Of a stretch of 64,000 bases of DNA, positions 1 to 10,190 are shown piece by piece. The stretch's first letter is position 1, and every line of letters starts with the position of its first letter. The DNA is from Streptomyces sp. PH10-H1. GTDB lineage: Bacteria; Actinomycetota; Actinomycetes; Streptomycetales; Streptomycetaceae. The notes beneath the pieces are model-generated. The model was not told where the DNA came from and searched no databases. It saw only the letters and a program-made list of their open reading frames with translations. The position numbers and the translations under genes are program-made. The stretch covers positions 38,956 through 102,955 of the forward strand of contig NZ_JASISZ010000018.1 of the NCBI RefSeq assembly GCF_030063355.1, in the 5' to 3' direction.

Positions 1-43
1 CACGCACTCATGGCCGTGACCCCGACTACATGAGCGTCCAGAT

Positions 44-939
44 ACTGAGCCCTTTCCAACCTCAGGTTGAGGCGTGGTGAAGGACGACGACGGCCTTCGC
101 GATGTCGGTGACCCGGTTGGTGCTGCAGCGGAGCTCCCGCAGAAGGCGCCAGCCTTTCAGGGTGGTCATGGCCTGTTCGCCGAGACAACGGATTTTGGCG
201 TGGGTGGTGTTGTGTCGCCGCTTCCAGAGCTTGAGCCGGGGCCCCTGAACGGTACCCGGACGGGGCGCCCGGCACCCTGGTAAGCGTTGTCCGCCCAGCA
301 CTTTACGTCGACCTCGGCAAGCGCGTCGATGATGCCGTGGCGCCGGGTGGGGGGCAGGTCATGGGTCGATCCGGGCAATGCCGGCGAGGTCCACAGCAGG
401 CGGCCGAACGGGTCGGTGAGGACCCGGATGTTCACGCCGTGGCCTTTGTGTTTCCCGGAGTAGTACGGGGTGTCGGCGGCGATCCGGTCGCTCGGCAGCA
501 GGGTTCCGTCCAGGATGACGAAGGCTTTCGCCCGTACGGTCTTCATCGCCTCTTCCAGGGTGGGCCCCGGCGGCCAGGACATCGATGGCCTCGGGTATGT
601 GTCGGTACACGGTCGCGACGCCGATGCCGAACCCTGTGGCGAGCTGCGCGTAGTTGTCCCCGCACCGAAGGTGGGTGAGGGCGAGCAGGGCCTGACGGCC
701 GACAGGCAGCCGTCGCCACCGGGTCCCGATCTCTCGCTGCCGGGCGCGGAGCCGCGCTGTCAGGTAGCGCCGGGTGCCGCTGGACAGATCGATCGACGAC
801 GGGTAAACAAGCACGCGAAGCTCCTGGCGGACACGGGCGATCTTGGTCGAGGACCCGTCTACCGGGGGCTTCGCCGTTCGGTACAGCCGACAACCTCCAA
901 CACCGCAACGCCGCAGCAAGGTTGGAAAAGGCCCGCTGT
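44..939 (-). mobile_element. IS5-like insertion sequence, decayed
   Basis: The edges are marked by imperfect terminal inverted repeats. The left end reads GCCCTTTCCAACCT near 49-62, and the complement of the right end reads GCCTTTTCCAACCT near 918-931 (13 of 14 matching). Between them lies one transposase reading leftward, broken by frameshifts. The size of about 0.9 kb fits IS5-type elements. I could not identify a convincing target-site duplication, so the outer boundaries are approximate. The element lies directly upstream of the defence operon. Confidence 0.7.
62..814 (-). pseudogene. IS5-family DDE transposase, two frameshifts
   Basis: The transposase can be read only by joining three frames. 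The first part starts at GTG 814 (VLVYPSSIDLSS) and includes a helix-turn-helix-like stretch (YAQLATGFGIGVATVYRHI). The frame shifts near 560-575 into the catalytic centre (FVILDGTLLP, YYSGKHKGHG, with the first Asp of the DDE triad in ILDGT). It shifts again near 235-245 into the C-terminal part (KRRHNTTHAKIRCLGEQ, VVVLHHAST) and stops at 62. The intact family is about 255 residues (DDE_Tnp_4/IS5 type, from memory). All blocks are still recognisable, so decay is recent. It should be inactive unless frameshifting restores it. Confidence 0.85.
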
Positions 940-1099
940 CTCGCAGAGCACGAGTTTGCCAACGGTGGGTTGCCCGAAAGTGCGTTAGCTCCGTAGCTGG
1001 CGTGGTGGCCTCTCTGCAGGAAACTCCAGCGGGAAGCCGCCAGTTGTGAAAGGGCCATAGGGTGTCGAGACAGGGGCACGGGACATCGGGGAGGCGAGT

Positions 1100-4000
1100 A
1101 TGTCGGGGCCGTTTCAGCCAGGCTGGCGGGTGCGGCTGCCACATGGCCCGAGCGGCTGGCTGACCGTCGACTTCGCCCGCCCCGACGCCGCTGGCGGCTG
1201 GATCGTCTATGTGGCGCCGGACGGACAGAACAGTTTTACGAAAGTCGTGCTCACGGCGGACGAAGCCGCCCGTGCCGAGGTTTTGGCCCGCGACGGTGGC
1301 GGTTCCTCCGCCGCCGCCCTGGCCGGTATGTGGACCTGTTGGATGACCGCCGCTGCAGCGGACACGTCGGCGAGCTTGTTGTCGTCCTCCCCGTTACGGC
1401 CATACACCCACCAGATCAACGCTGTGTACGGGGCGATGCTGCCTCAACCCTGGCTGCGCTTTCTGCTAGCAGACGAACCAGGGACAGGGAAGACGGTAAT
1501 GGCCGGTCTGTACATGCGCGAGATGCAGCGCATCGGACTGATCCGGCGTGCGCTGGTTGTCGTACCTGCGGGTCTGGTCACCAAATGGCAGGCGGACTTC
1601 GAGCGGTTCTTTGGTGGTGGACTACGCCGGGTCACGGCTGCCACGGTACGGGAAGGTGCACTGGAGTTGGGGCACGACTTGTGGATCGTCTCCTTGGAAC
1701 TAGCTGCGGTTAACGCCGCCGTACAGGATGCGATCCGCCCCGACCTTGCAGGATGGGATCTTGTCGTCTTCGATGAGGCCCATCGGCTGACGGCCACGGC
1801 ACAGTCATTCCACCGGGTGGGACGACTACTGACGGGCACCAGCCCAAGGGCCCTCCTCATGACGGCCACCCCCCACCGTGGCTCGGAGTGGTTGTTCCGC
1901 CATCTGCTCCATCTGGTGGACCCCGAGGTCTATCCGGATCCGGGAGATGACTCCAAGCAGCCACTTACTCCCCTACGGCCTGGCAGCACTCACTTCCTGC
2001 GGCGTATGAAAGAGGACCTGGTCGACTACGACGGCGTCACGCGCCTGTTCAAGCGGCGTCACGCCACTAATCACAGGGTGCCGCTGGCCCCGGCTGAACT
2101 CGAGGCTTACACCCAGGCCCTGCAACTCGTCGACCAGTTCTTCCCAGCCACGGCCCGCCCGTTGGCACGGATGGTTTACGGCAAGCGGGCCGCGTCCAGC
2201 CTGTACGCACTGGCGGAGACACTGAAACGGCGATCGGCCAGTATGGGCGCCAAGTCGCAGGCCCAGGCGGCGGCGGACGCTGATCCCGAGGGGGATGACC
2301 AGGCCCTGCTTGAGGAGGCCCGCGTCGTCCACTCGGACTCCCGCTCCCCCCGGTCCGAGCGATCCGCGATCAGCCAACTGCTCGCTGGAATAACCGAGAT
2401 GCTTAGGAATCCGGAGTATGTTCCTTCGAAATGGCATGTGCTGGTGAATCAGTGTTTGGCGGCGAATGGGATATTGCCCGGTGGACGCCAACAAGCGGTT
2501 GTGTTCACCGAATACGCTGACTCCGCCGAATGGATCGCCCAGCGGCTCACCGACGACGGTTACCCTGCCCGCACCTATAGTGGTCGCCAGGCACACGTGG
2601 AACGGGACAAGGTCCGCGCGGCGTTCATGGCAGGGGACTTTCAAGTCATCGTTGCCACTGACGCGGGCAACGAGGGAATCGACCTTCAAGTCGCCCATGT
2701 CCTAGTGAATTTCGATATTCCCTGGTCGCTGGTGCGACTGGAACAACGAATGGGTCGAATTCATCGGGTCGGCCAGGAACGTGATGTCGAGCTGTACAAC
2801 TTGGTCGCTGTCGACACACGCGAGGGAGACACGCTGCACACGCTGCTGGAACGATTCGTCACGGCAGCGAATGAACTGGACGGGCAGATGTTCGACAGCC
2901 TGTCTCTTGTGGCCGAACTTTCAGCGGTCCCTTACGAAGACTGGCTGAGGACGCTGTATGGCGACGACGAACTAAAGCAGGACGAGGTCCTGGCCGCTGT
3001 GCGTCGGGTGAGCGCCGCAGAGCTGAAGCGCCGAGCTGAAGCCGTACGCGGTCAGGAGGCGGAACTCGCCTCCGCCGTCGATGTGGCGGCCGGACTGGCT
3101 CGCCTGCGGCAACAGTCGCTGGAGGGGATCCATCCGGTAGTCGTGGGAGCCTACATACGACGGCTGGCGCAAGCGGGGGTCCTGCGGGCCAGTCACACCG
3201 CCGCAGGAGAAGACGTCATGCTCATCGAGGCAGTTGACGCCCTGCCTCAGACCATGGGCGGGTCTCGGCAGGCTCTGGTGTCGATTGGCGGCGCGGCCCC
3301 GCACGAGATCTTGGACGCCGAGGGGCAAATACAGGGTCCACAACCTGTGTCGCTAGGCCACGGAACCCCAGCCCTCGCGGAACTGGTCGCCCACTGTGAA
3401 CAGATACTGGTTCCGGATGTGTACCGTGGCGGGACCGTCGAGGACCCTGCGGCCACGAGTCCGTACGAGCTCATGGTCTTCGCGTCGGCTGTGTACTCGG
3501 CCGCCTCACCGGTCCGTACCCCTTGGTTCAGGCTGATACGTGCGGATCCCACCGGTGAGACCCGAGGGGTCCGCTGGGAGATCCTGGCCGGCCTGGCCGC
3601 CACCGATCACGCCGCTGGGCGTCCCGATCCTCTCGTTGCTGAGGTCGCGGAGAGCGAAGCACGACGCCTTCTCGCTCAAGTAATCGCTGAGCAGAAACGG
3701 ACACGCAGAGATTGGTATGCCGCGGCCAAACGTGACCTCAGCAATCTGCCGGTCGATGTGACCCTCGACATCCCGGACCGTGGTGAACGACTTGCTTTGC
3801 GGGACCGGCTTACGGCCGCATCTGAGCGCAGGCTTGCGCAGCTGGAAGAGCTCTGCCAGGTGGAAGCGGAGCCGCCCCGACTCCTCGCCCGGCTTCAAGT
3901 GGTGCCAGGACAGGATGGAGCCTCACCTCATCGTCGTCAGGCGGAGGCTGTTGCAGCCGATCACGTGCGCAGGCTGCTGGAAGGCCGCGGTTGGACGGTG

Positions 4001-4354
4001 GATGACGTACGAGCCGAAAGCCGTGGCTTTCAGTTGTGTGCCCTGCGAGGGCAGGAGCGCCGGATGGCGCTGGTCAAGGGTGTCTGGCGAAGTATCGACG
4101 ATGAGGACATACGGCTACACGAAAACGAGTTGCTGATGTCGGCCCAGCACCGCTCCGATTACGTGCTCTACGTGGTCGAGTCCTGCCACGACGGCGTCGG
4201 GCAACTGTTCGCATCTTTCCGGGATCCTTTTGACGTCTTGACCGCTGGTCTTCATCCTGAACCGGTCGTCCGGCTGTCTGGCGACATACTGCGATCCGCC
4301 CGCAAGGCAACGTCCGTCGTTGACGGTTCCTTTCCTGACCAGGAGACACTATGA
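1100..4354 (+). CDS. SNF2-type DEAD/DEAH helicase with degenerate DUF3883-like C-terminus
   Basis: This is a 1084-residue superfamily 2 ATPase, probably the DNA translocase of an antiphage system. Walker A is GTGKT at 128-132 and motif II is DEAH at 225-228. The second RecA-like lobe carries VATDAGNEGIDLQ and EQRMGRIHRVGQ (548-559), the SNF2/RapA-like motif VI. The last ~120 residues resemble DUF3883, a PD-(D/E)XK-like fold, with GFQL, ALVKG and YVLYVVESC blocks. The usual acidic catalytic positions appear replaced (Gln978 and Leu991 before Lys993), so this domain looks nuclease-dead. GGGGAGG seven bases before ATG 1100 fixes the start. The stop overlaps the next start (ATGA at 4351), implying coupled translation with the methylase. 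DISARM DrmD-type helicases are the nearest functional analogy. Confidence 0.85.
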   Translation: MSGPFQPGWRVRLPHGPSGWLTVDFARPDAAGGWIVYVAPDGQNSFTKVVLTADEAARAEVLARDGGGSSAAALAGMWTCWMTAAAADTSASLLSSSPLRPYTHQINAVYGAMLPQPWLRFLLADEPGTGKTVMAGLYMREMQRIGLIRRALVVVPAGLVTKWQADFERFFGGGLRRVTAATVREGALELGHDLWIVSLELAAVNAAVQDAIRPDLAGWDLVVFDEAHRLTATAQSFHRVGRLLTGTSPRALLMTATPHRGSEWLFRHLLHLVDPEVYPDPGDDSKQPLTPLRPGSTHFLRRMKEDLVDYDGVTRLFKRRHATNHRVPLAPAELEAYTQALQLVDQFFPATARPLARMVYGKRAASSLYALAETLKRRSASMGAKSQAQAAADADPEGDDQALLEEARVVHSDSRSPRSERSAISQLLAGITEMLRNPEYVPSKWHVLVNQCLAANGILPGGRQQAVVFTEYADSAEWIAQRLTDDGYPARTYSGRQAHVERDKVRAAFMAGDFQVIVATDAGNEGIDLQVAHVLVNFDIPWSLVRLEQRMGRIHRVGQERDVELYNLVAVDTREGDTLHTLLERFVTAANELDGQMFDSLSLVAELSAVPYEDWLRTLYGDDELKQDEVLAAVRRVSAAELKRRAEAVRGQEAELASAVDVAAGLARLRQQSLEGIHPVVVGAYIRRLAQAGVLRASHTAAGEDVMLIEAVDALPQTMGGSRQALVSIGGAAPHEILDAEGQIQGPQPVSLGHGTPALAELVAHCEQILVPDVYRGGTVEDPAATSPYELMVFASAVYSAASPVRTPWFRLIRADPTGETRGVRWEILAGLAATDHAAGRPDPLVAEVAESEARRLLAQVIAEQKRTRRDWYAAAKRDLSNLPVDVTLDIPDRGERLALRDRLTAASERRLAQLEELCQVEAEPPRLLARLQVVPGQDGASPHRRQAEAVAADHVRRLLEGRGWTVDDVRAESRGFQLCALRGQERRMALVKGVWRSIDDEDIRLHENELLMSAQHRSDYVLYVVESCHDGVGQLFASFRDPFDVLTAGLHPEPVVRLSGDILRSARKATSVVDGSFPDQETL

Positions 4355-7110
4355 CCCGCATGATCGAACGCTGGTTTCCCTGTGCCGAGGTGAGCGACGC
4401 GTCGATGGTCGGGTGGGGAAGCGGGAACACGGAAGCGAGTCTCTGGGTGTGGTTCGCGAAGCGGCCGACCGCCCAGGCCAAGGCTGCCGTGTTGACCAGC
4501 CTGTTGCCGTGGCCGGAAGATAAGGCCGAGCAGCGAAAACTTCAGGATGCGGTCAGAGAGGTGCTCACCGCCAACACCCCCGCCAGGGTACGAACAGCAA
4601 ACATGATGGGCGGTGCTGTATCCGTGATTCGAGCGCACCTTCAGGTAACCCATCCTGAAGGTGCCAGAGTGCTCGACCCGTTCTCCGGGCGAGCCGTAAT
4701 CCCGTTGGAGGCGGGGAGGCTCGGGGTGCATGCGGAAGGCATCGACTACTCACCGTTCGCTGTTCTTGGCGGATCACTGTTGGCAGACCTCCCCTTCCAG
4801 GACTGGAACGACGAGCCGCCGCTCCCTTTCCATGGTGGCGGACAGGGCCAGGCCGAAGGTCGACTGGAACAGGATGTCGATGCGTTTTTGAACGAGGTCG
4901 GCCAGCGGTTCGTCGAGAGCATGGCCGATTTCTACCCGAAGCACTCGGGCGCCTACCCTTGGGGTTACTTGTGGGCATCGACCCTACCGTGCCAGGAATG
5001 TGGTCACCGCTTTCCGCTGGTCGGCGAACTGCGCTTGCGCCTTCCCCGGGAAGCGACCAGAACGCGCCCTGAGGACCTGGGTCAGAGTTTCTTCATCGAC
5101 GCTGATCCACGTAACGGCGAATTTCGCGCAGTTGTGCACGAGGGCGAGCCCAAGGGCACACCGACCCGGGTCTTCACAGGCAGGAGTAAGTACGCCTCAG
5201 ACGGGAGGGTCGCCGTCTGCCCGTTCTGCGAACACGTCCACTCGAAGGCGGTCCACACCCGGCTCAGCGCCGAGGGCTTGCGACGTGACGTCCTCCTGGT
5301 GGCGGCGGACATCGCGGAGGATGGCACCAAGGTCTTCCGTGAACCATTGGAGCAGGAGTACGAGGCTGCGGAGCGGGCCGAGCGGGCGTTGAGGGAAGAG
5401 CCGCCATTCGGGCCGCTGAGCGCTCGGCCGGATGAGCGGATACCCGCAGGGAACACGTGGACCATCAAGTCCGTCAACTATGGGGACAAGACTTACGGTG
5501 ATCTCGTGCCGGCACGTCAGTCTCTGGGGCTGATCCGTCTCGCACGTGCGGTGAACGGGCTTGCCGAGAAATGTCTCCAGGCGGGTCTCTCACCTGCGTA
5601 TGTACGAGCTCTCAGCGGTTACGCAACTGCCGCGATGATGCGCAAGATGCGTACGTCGTCCCGCGGCGCTCGCCTTCAAATTGGTAGCAGTGTCAAGGTC
5701 GGGGATGTCTTCGTCGCCCAGGCGGCGATCCTGCACTCCTACGACTGGTTCGAGAGCGGCCTCTCCGAGGGTCCGGGTTCCTGGGCATCCCTTGCCAAGA
5801 AGACAGTTTCTACGCTTCACCACGTAAGGAAGCGGGGGGTGGCTCGCCCGGCAGAGATCCACCGCGGGAGCGCGACGATGCTCCCTCACAGAGACGCATC
5901 GTTCAGCGCAGTCGTCACGGACCCCCCATACGACGACATGATCGACTACAGCGATTCCAGTGACCTTTTCTACGTCTGGGCCAAGCGGGCCATGTTCACC
6001 GCGGATTCCTCCCTCACCATGACGATGCATCCGGATGGCGTTCAGGAGAAGGACGAGGAGATCATTGTCAAGCGTGGTGGCAGTCAGGCAGGCGACCATC
6101 GGACCCTGCAGCACTACGACACCATGATCTGCCGTGCGTACCGGGAGATGCGCCGGGTGGTCGCCGCGGACGGCGTGGTCACCATCGTCTTCGGCCACGG
6201 CGACGTCGAGGTGTGGGAGCGCATGCTGCGCGCCCTCCACGAGGCCGGACTCGTCATCACCGCCTCCTGGCCAGCCAAGACCGAGGCGGGAGGCGCTGGC
6301 GCCGGTGCGTTGAATATTGTTACGACCGTCACAATGGCATGCAGACCAGCGAAACCCGATCGTGGCCGTGGAGACCTCATGGCCGTGGAGAGCAGGATCA
6401 AAGAGGCCATCAGGGAACGCATGCGCCTGTGGGAGAGTTCCGATCTTGCCCGCGACGACATGATGATGGCAGCGGTGGGGCCTGCGATGGAGATCGCCGG
6501 ACAGTACGAGAGCATCAGCGACAACACGGGAAAACCGGTCGAGTTGCTCACTCTGCTCGCGACCGCGCAGAAAGCGGTCCAGGAAGTAACCCTGAACCGC
6601 ATCGATTCCGTGCCGCTCGAACTTTTCGATGAGCGTACAAAGTTCGCGCTGTGGTGGATCGGCCTCCACCAACGGCGTCAGGTGGCCAAATCCGAACTGC
6701 GCTGGCAAGGACTGAGGTCCGGACTCGCCCTCGCCGAGTTGAAGACCTTGGTGAAGCAGGACAAAAAGGGCTGCTGCTTCGTTCTGTCCAGCCAGGTCAG
6801 TCCGGTCATCGATGACAAGTCCGCGGTGATCGACATTGCGTTGGCCATGGCGAAGGCATGGAAGGGAGGCGCCGACGACGTCGCGGAGGTGCTGGTGGCT
6901 GCGGGTCGTGAAGGTGACGACGAGCAACTCTGGGCGACCATCACGTTCCTGATCGAGAAGCTGCCCGAAGCAGACCCTGATGCCCTTGCCTGGACGGCTC
7001 TTGTCAGGGTGCGTCGTCCCATCGAGTCGGCCACGCACTCGGCGCATGAGACCAGGACGGCCGAATCTCGCCACATACAGCGGGAGGACATGCAAAGTCG
7101 CTTGTTCTAG
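4351..7110 (+). CDS. DUF1156 DNA methyltransferase of an antiphage operon
   Basis: This 919-residue protein begins with the DUF1156 signature (IERWFPCAEVSDAS, GWGSGNTE). It carries a SAM-binding motif I (DPFSGRAVIPLEA, Asp109) and a catalytic DPPY at 524-527, the form expected of amino-methyltransferases making N6-methyladenine or N4-methylcytosine. Two CxxC pairs (Cys214/217 and Cys290/293) form a likely zinc ribbon inserted between them. DUF1156 proteins are known to co-occur with DUF499 proteins and helicases in predicted defence islands, which is exactly the arrangement here. GGAG six bases before ATG 4351 and overlap with the helicase stop support the start. It probably marks host DNA for self/non-self discrimination. 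Base specificity cannot be read from sequence. Confidence 0.87.
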   Translation: MTRMIERWFPCAEVSDASMVGWGSGNTEASLWVWFAKRPTAQAKAAVLTSLLPWPEDKAEQRKLQDAVREVLTANTPARVRTANMMGGAVSVIRAHLQVTHPEGARVLDPFSGRAVIPLEAGRLGVHAEGIDYSPFAVLGGSLLADLPFQDWNDEPPLPFHGGGQGQAEGRLEQDVDAFLNEVGQRFVESMADFYPKHSGAYPWGYLWASTLPCQECGHRFPLVGELRLRLPREATRTRPEDLGQSFFIDADPRNGEFRAVVHEGEPKGTPTRVFTGRSKYASDGRVAVCPFCEHVHSKAVHTRLSAEGLRRDVLLVAADIAEDGTKVFREPLEQEYEAAERAERALREEPPFGPLSARPDERIPAGNTWTIKSVNYGDKTYGDLVPARQSLGLIRLARAVNGLAEKCLQAGLSPAYVRALSGYATAAMMRKMRTSSRGARLQIGSSVKVGDVFVAQAAILHSYDWFESGLSEGPGSWASLAKKTVSTLHHVRKRGVARPAEIHRGSATMLPHRDASFSAVVTDPPYDDMIDYSDSSDLFYVWAKRAMFTADSSLTMTMHPDGVQEKDEEIIVKRGGSQAGDHRTLQHYDTMICRAYREMRRVVAADGVVTIVFGHGDVEVWERMLRALHEAGLVITASWPAKTEAGGAGAGALNIVTTVTMACRPAKPDRGRGDLMAVESRIKEAIRERMRLWESSDLARDDMMMAAVGPAMEIAGQYESISDNTGKPVELLTLLATAQKAVQEVTLNRIDSVPLELFDERTKFALWWIGLHQRRQVAKSELRWQGLRSGLALAELKTLVKQDKKGCCFVLSSQVSPVIDDKSAVIDIALAMAKAWKGGADDVAEVLVAAGREGDDEQLWATITFLIEKLPEADPDALAWTALVRVRRPIESATHSAHETRTAESRHIQREDMQSRLF

Positions 7111-7190
7111 ACGGGAGTTCAGAGGCGGTCCGTGGTTGAATCTCGGTACCGATCAAGAAGAGTGCAACTGAACGGAACCGAGGGGGAACC

Positions 7191-10190
7191 GTGTCCGCGA
7201 CCGCGCCGACACCGTGGTGGGAAACGCTGAGGCTGCGGGAAGAGATCACTGATGCCTCGGGGGTGGCCAGCGACATTCAGGTCTCGCTGTACCGAGTGGC
7301 GTACGGTCAGGGCGCGAGCAGACCGCACTATGCGAGCGCAGCCACCTACGGCCAAGTCACGCACCCCACCTCCCAACTGGTTGAGTTGCTCACCCAGATC
7401 GCCATTCGGTTGGCAGGGGCCACGAAGTACACGTCCGCGCCGGCGCTGACCCGACTCGACCAGGGAATGGGCGGCGGCAAGTCGCACGCCTGCATAGGCG
7501 CCTGGCATCTGGCGAAGGACCCCGAGGCACTGGCCCAGGAGGACATCGGGCGCGAAGTCTTCGAACAGGCCAAGGCCGCGCTAGGCCAGGAGCTGCCACG
7601 AGACCTCAACAAGCCGCACGTGGTCGTGCTGTCGTGCGACAACATGGTCCCCGGCGCGACGGACGCTGAGCAGGACGGGCCGTGGGCCCACAATCTCTAT
7701 GAGCGGTTCCTTTGGAGGCTGTTCGACGGGCTAGACGATCGGGAGCCCCGTTACGACAGCTATCGGTCACATTTTTCCAGCAAGGCCAAGATCGGTGAGG
7801 CCATAGCATCGCTGGATCGCCCCGTGCTCATCATCATTGACGAAGTTCTCAACTACGTGGGCGACGGCTTGGAGGGCTGCGGGGACAAGCAGCTCATTGC
7901 GCAGGACATGGCCTTTCTCCGTGCGTTGACGGAAACGGTGAGCACTGCACCGCACGTGTCCATGCTGGTCGTGATGATCAATTCGGAGAAGGATCCGACC
8001 ACGCTTCAAGGAGAAGGGGAGGCGCGACGTCAGGACCTGCAGGCGTATCTGCAGCGTAACGGCCAGACGAAGCCGGTGAGCGAGAATGCCGACTTCACGG
8101 CCATCCTGCGCCGTCGGCTCTTCGCCAATTCCGCGGACAGGGCCGTCGACCTGGCCGCTCAGCAAGCGGCTGAGGCGTTTCGGCCGATCATGGAACAGGG
8201 CAACTGGAAAACGAGGGTTTTCGGAGCCCTCAGCGGTCCGTGGACGAGCCGATTCCCGGACGCTGTCGTGCGTTCGTACCCCTTCCATCCCCAGTTGATG
8301 GATCTTGCTGAGCGGGAGTGGGCGAATCTCGCTGGCTTCCAACAGGTGAGATCAACAATCACGATCTTCGCCGCCACGGTGTACGCACTGACCGAACGCG
8401 CGAAGCGCGGCGAATGGGTACCGTCGCTCATTGGACCGGGAGACCTGCCGCTGTCGGACGGTATGGTACGCGATGCGGTCATCGGCTCCGGCCTGATATC
8501 CGATACCAAGACCCAGGGAAACTACCGCTCGATCGCGCAGAGCGACATCGTCGATCTGGAAGACAGCGGTGGTGCCGCGCGCCAGCTCGATGTAAGCCGC
8601 GTCGGTGCGCCGTGGGCGCAGAGCAACCCCCGCGCTGCCGAACGTGCCGCTACGTTCATCTACCTAGCGTCCATCGTCGGAACACGCGGTGGCTCGCGCC
8701 GAGGCGCGTCCGACCCCGAGGCCAAGGTGGCCACGGTCGTGCCCGACCCCGGCTATGACTACGCGGAGGCGGATGCCGTCGTACGGGCTCTCACCAACGT
8801 CGACGACGCTGGTCTTGCCACGGTCGAGATTTTCGAGGGCAGGGGCGGCCAGCCACGGCGCTACTACCTTTCGACACGGCAACGCCTCCCCATGTTGCTG
8901 CGGGCCATGCGTAACTCCGTGACCGATGAGGACCGAGATGAGGCCGTCGCCAAGTACGCCAAGGAGATGCTGACGCCGGGGCCGTTTGCCAAGACCCGTT
9001 TCATACACGCCGACACCAGTCATAGCCACCGTGCTCTCCTGGTTGAGGCCGAGATCGACGAGGCACGCACGACTCGGCTGATCGCGCTTGATCCGGCGAT
9101 GTACACCGTTGGCAACGGCACACAGAAGGCCACCCTCGAAGCGGTACAAGCGGTGCTCGGACTCGGACCAGACCGGATTCCGGTGGCGTGGGCATCCTCT
9201 GCAATCTTCACCGTAGCTTCAGCCCGCGGCCGTACTCAGGCTCGCAGAGCAGCGGTCGAGTATCTGGCGATCGAGCGGGTGCTGGAGGGACCTGAAGCCG
9301 AAGCGGATGAGGACATCGCCCTGGAGGCCACGGCGAGGCGAGACGACGAGCTCCGTCGGCTCAAAGACAGTGTTCGTAGGGCCTTCCAGCACGTGATTTA
9401 TCTGGCCCAGCCGGATCCCACCGTGGAGCGCGAGGTCATCCAGCGCAATCTGGAGCAGGGCACTCTTGACGGAGGCGTGGTATGGGAGGCACTGGCCGTC
9501 GCCCAGAAGGCTTTCCGGCCAGATGAGTTCACGGGCACCGCCCTCCGGCATAACCTGCGCGATAGCGATTACGACCGCCGTCCCCTGGCGGAGATACGGG
9601 ATTCGTTCTGGGATACGCCGCGGCTGGGACTGCTCCCCGGTGACGGGACTGAAGCGTTGCGGCAGGCCATATACCGGGCGGTGAGCGACGGAGAACTCCG
9701 GATCGTACGGCAGGGCGGAGAGCCCGTCGTCGTTGATGCTCTCACCGGGATCAACTTTAACGCCCCGACCTATCGGCTCGCCAAACCCGTGCCCTCTCCC
9801 ACCAAGGCACAGGAATCAGAGGACAAAGGCGAGCAGGGAGAAACCGGTGATTCTGAGCGCGTAGGGGGAACTAACGCGTCAGGTGACCCAGGTTCGCATT
9901 TTGCTACTGATTCTGTGGGCGGCGTGCGAGCTAGGCCCGGTGCCTCCGCTGATGGTCCCAGGGCTGTGGAGCAGCAGGTTGCCTTCACCGTGATGAAGAA
10001 CCTCATCAGCGAGCCAGACTCTGCCGACAAGTTGGCCCAGCTCTTCAGAAAGCTCTTCGATCTCCTGGACCGCGGTGTGATCTCGTATCTGTCCTCCACG
10101 CTCCAGGTCACCATGCCGTCCGAACAGGCCAGTGAGGTCAGGGAACTGGCGCAGAGCCTTGGCATCGCTGTCTCTATCCGTGATCGCTGA
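7191..10190 (+). CDS. DUF499 P-loop ATPase, antiphage operon
   Basis: This 999-residue protein has the DUF499 layout. An N-terminal AAA-like ATPase carries an unusual Walker A (GMGGGKS, residues 92-98, Lys97) and a Walker B IIIDE (Asp217, Glu218). A long middle region follows, then a low-complexity acidic linker (about 865-915), then a small C-terminal domain. DUF499 proteins accompany DUF1156 methylases in predicted defence systems, but their biochemical role is not established as far as I know. The start is GTG 7191 with GAGGGGGA just upstream. It sits 80 bases after the methylase and is presumably in the same transcript. Its 3' end overlaps the NACHT gene tail-to-tail by 17 bases. Confidence 0.85.
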   Translation: MSATAPTPWWETLRLREEITDASGVASDIQVSLYRVAYGQGASRPHYASAATYGQVTHPTSQLVELLTQIAIRLAGATKYTSAPALTRLDQGMGGGKSHACIGAWHLAKDPEALAQEDIGREVFEQAKAALGQELPRDLNKPHVVVLSCDNMVPGATDAEQDGPWAHNLYERFLWRLFDGLDDREPRYDSYRSHFSSKAKIGEAIASLDRPVLIIIDEVLNYVGDGLEGCGDKQLIAQDMAFLRALTETVSTAPHVSMLVVMINSEKDPTTLQGEGEARRQDLQAYLQRNGQTKPVSENADFTAILRRRLFANSADRAVDLAAQQAAEAFRPIMEQGNWKTRVFGALSGPWTSRFPDAVVRSYPFHPQLMDLAEREWANLAGFQQVRSTITIFAATVYALTERAKRGEWVPSLIGPGDLPLSDGMVRDAVIGSGLISDTKTQGNYRSIAQSDIVDLEDSGGAARQLDVSRVGAPWAQSNPRAAERAATFIYLASIVGTRGGSRRGASDPEAKVATVVPDPGYDYAEADAVVRALTNVDDAGLATVEIFEGRGGQPRRYYLSTRQRLPMLLRAMRNSVTDEDRDEAVAKYAKEMLTPGPFAKTRFIHADTSHSHRALLVEAEIDEARTTRLIALDPAMYTVGNGTQKATLEAVQAVLGLGPDRIPVAWASSAIFTVASARGRTQARRAAVEYLAIERVLEGPEAEADEDIALEATARRDDELRRLKDSVRRAFQHVIYLAQPDPTVEREVIQRNLEQGTLDGGVVWEALAVAQKAFRPDEFTGTALRHNLRDSDYDRRPLAEIRDSFWDTPRLGLLPGDGTEALRQAIYRAVSDGELRIVRQGGEPVVVDALTGINFNAPTYRLAKPVPSPTKAQESEDKGEQGETGDSERVGGTNASGDPGSHFATDSVGGVRARPGASADGPRAVEQQVAFTVMKNLISEPDSADKLAQLFRKLFDLLDRGVISYLSSTLQVTMPSEQASEVRELAQSLGIAVSIRDR

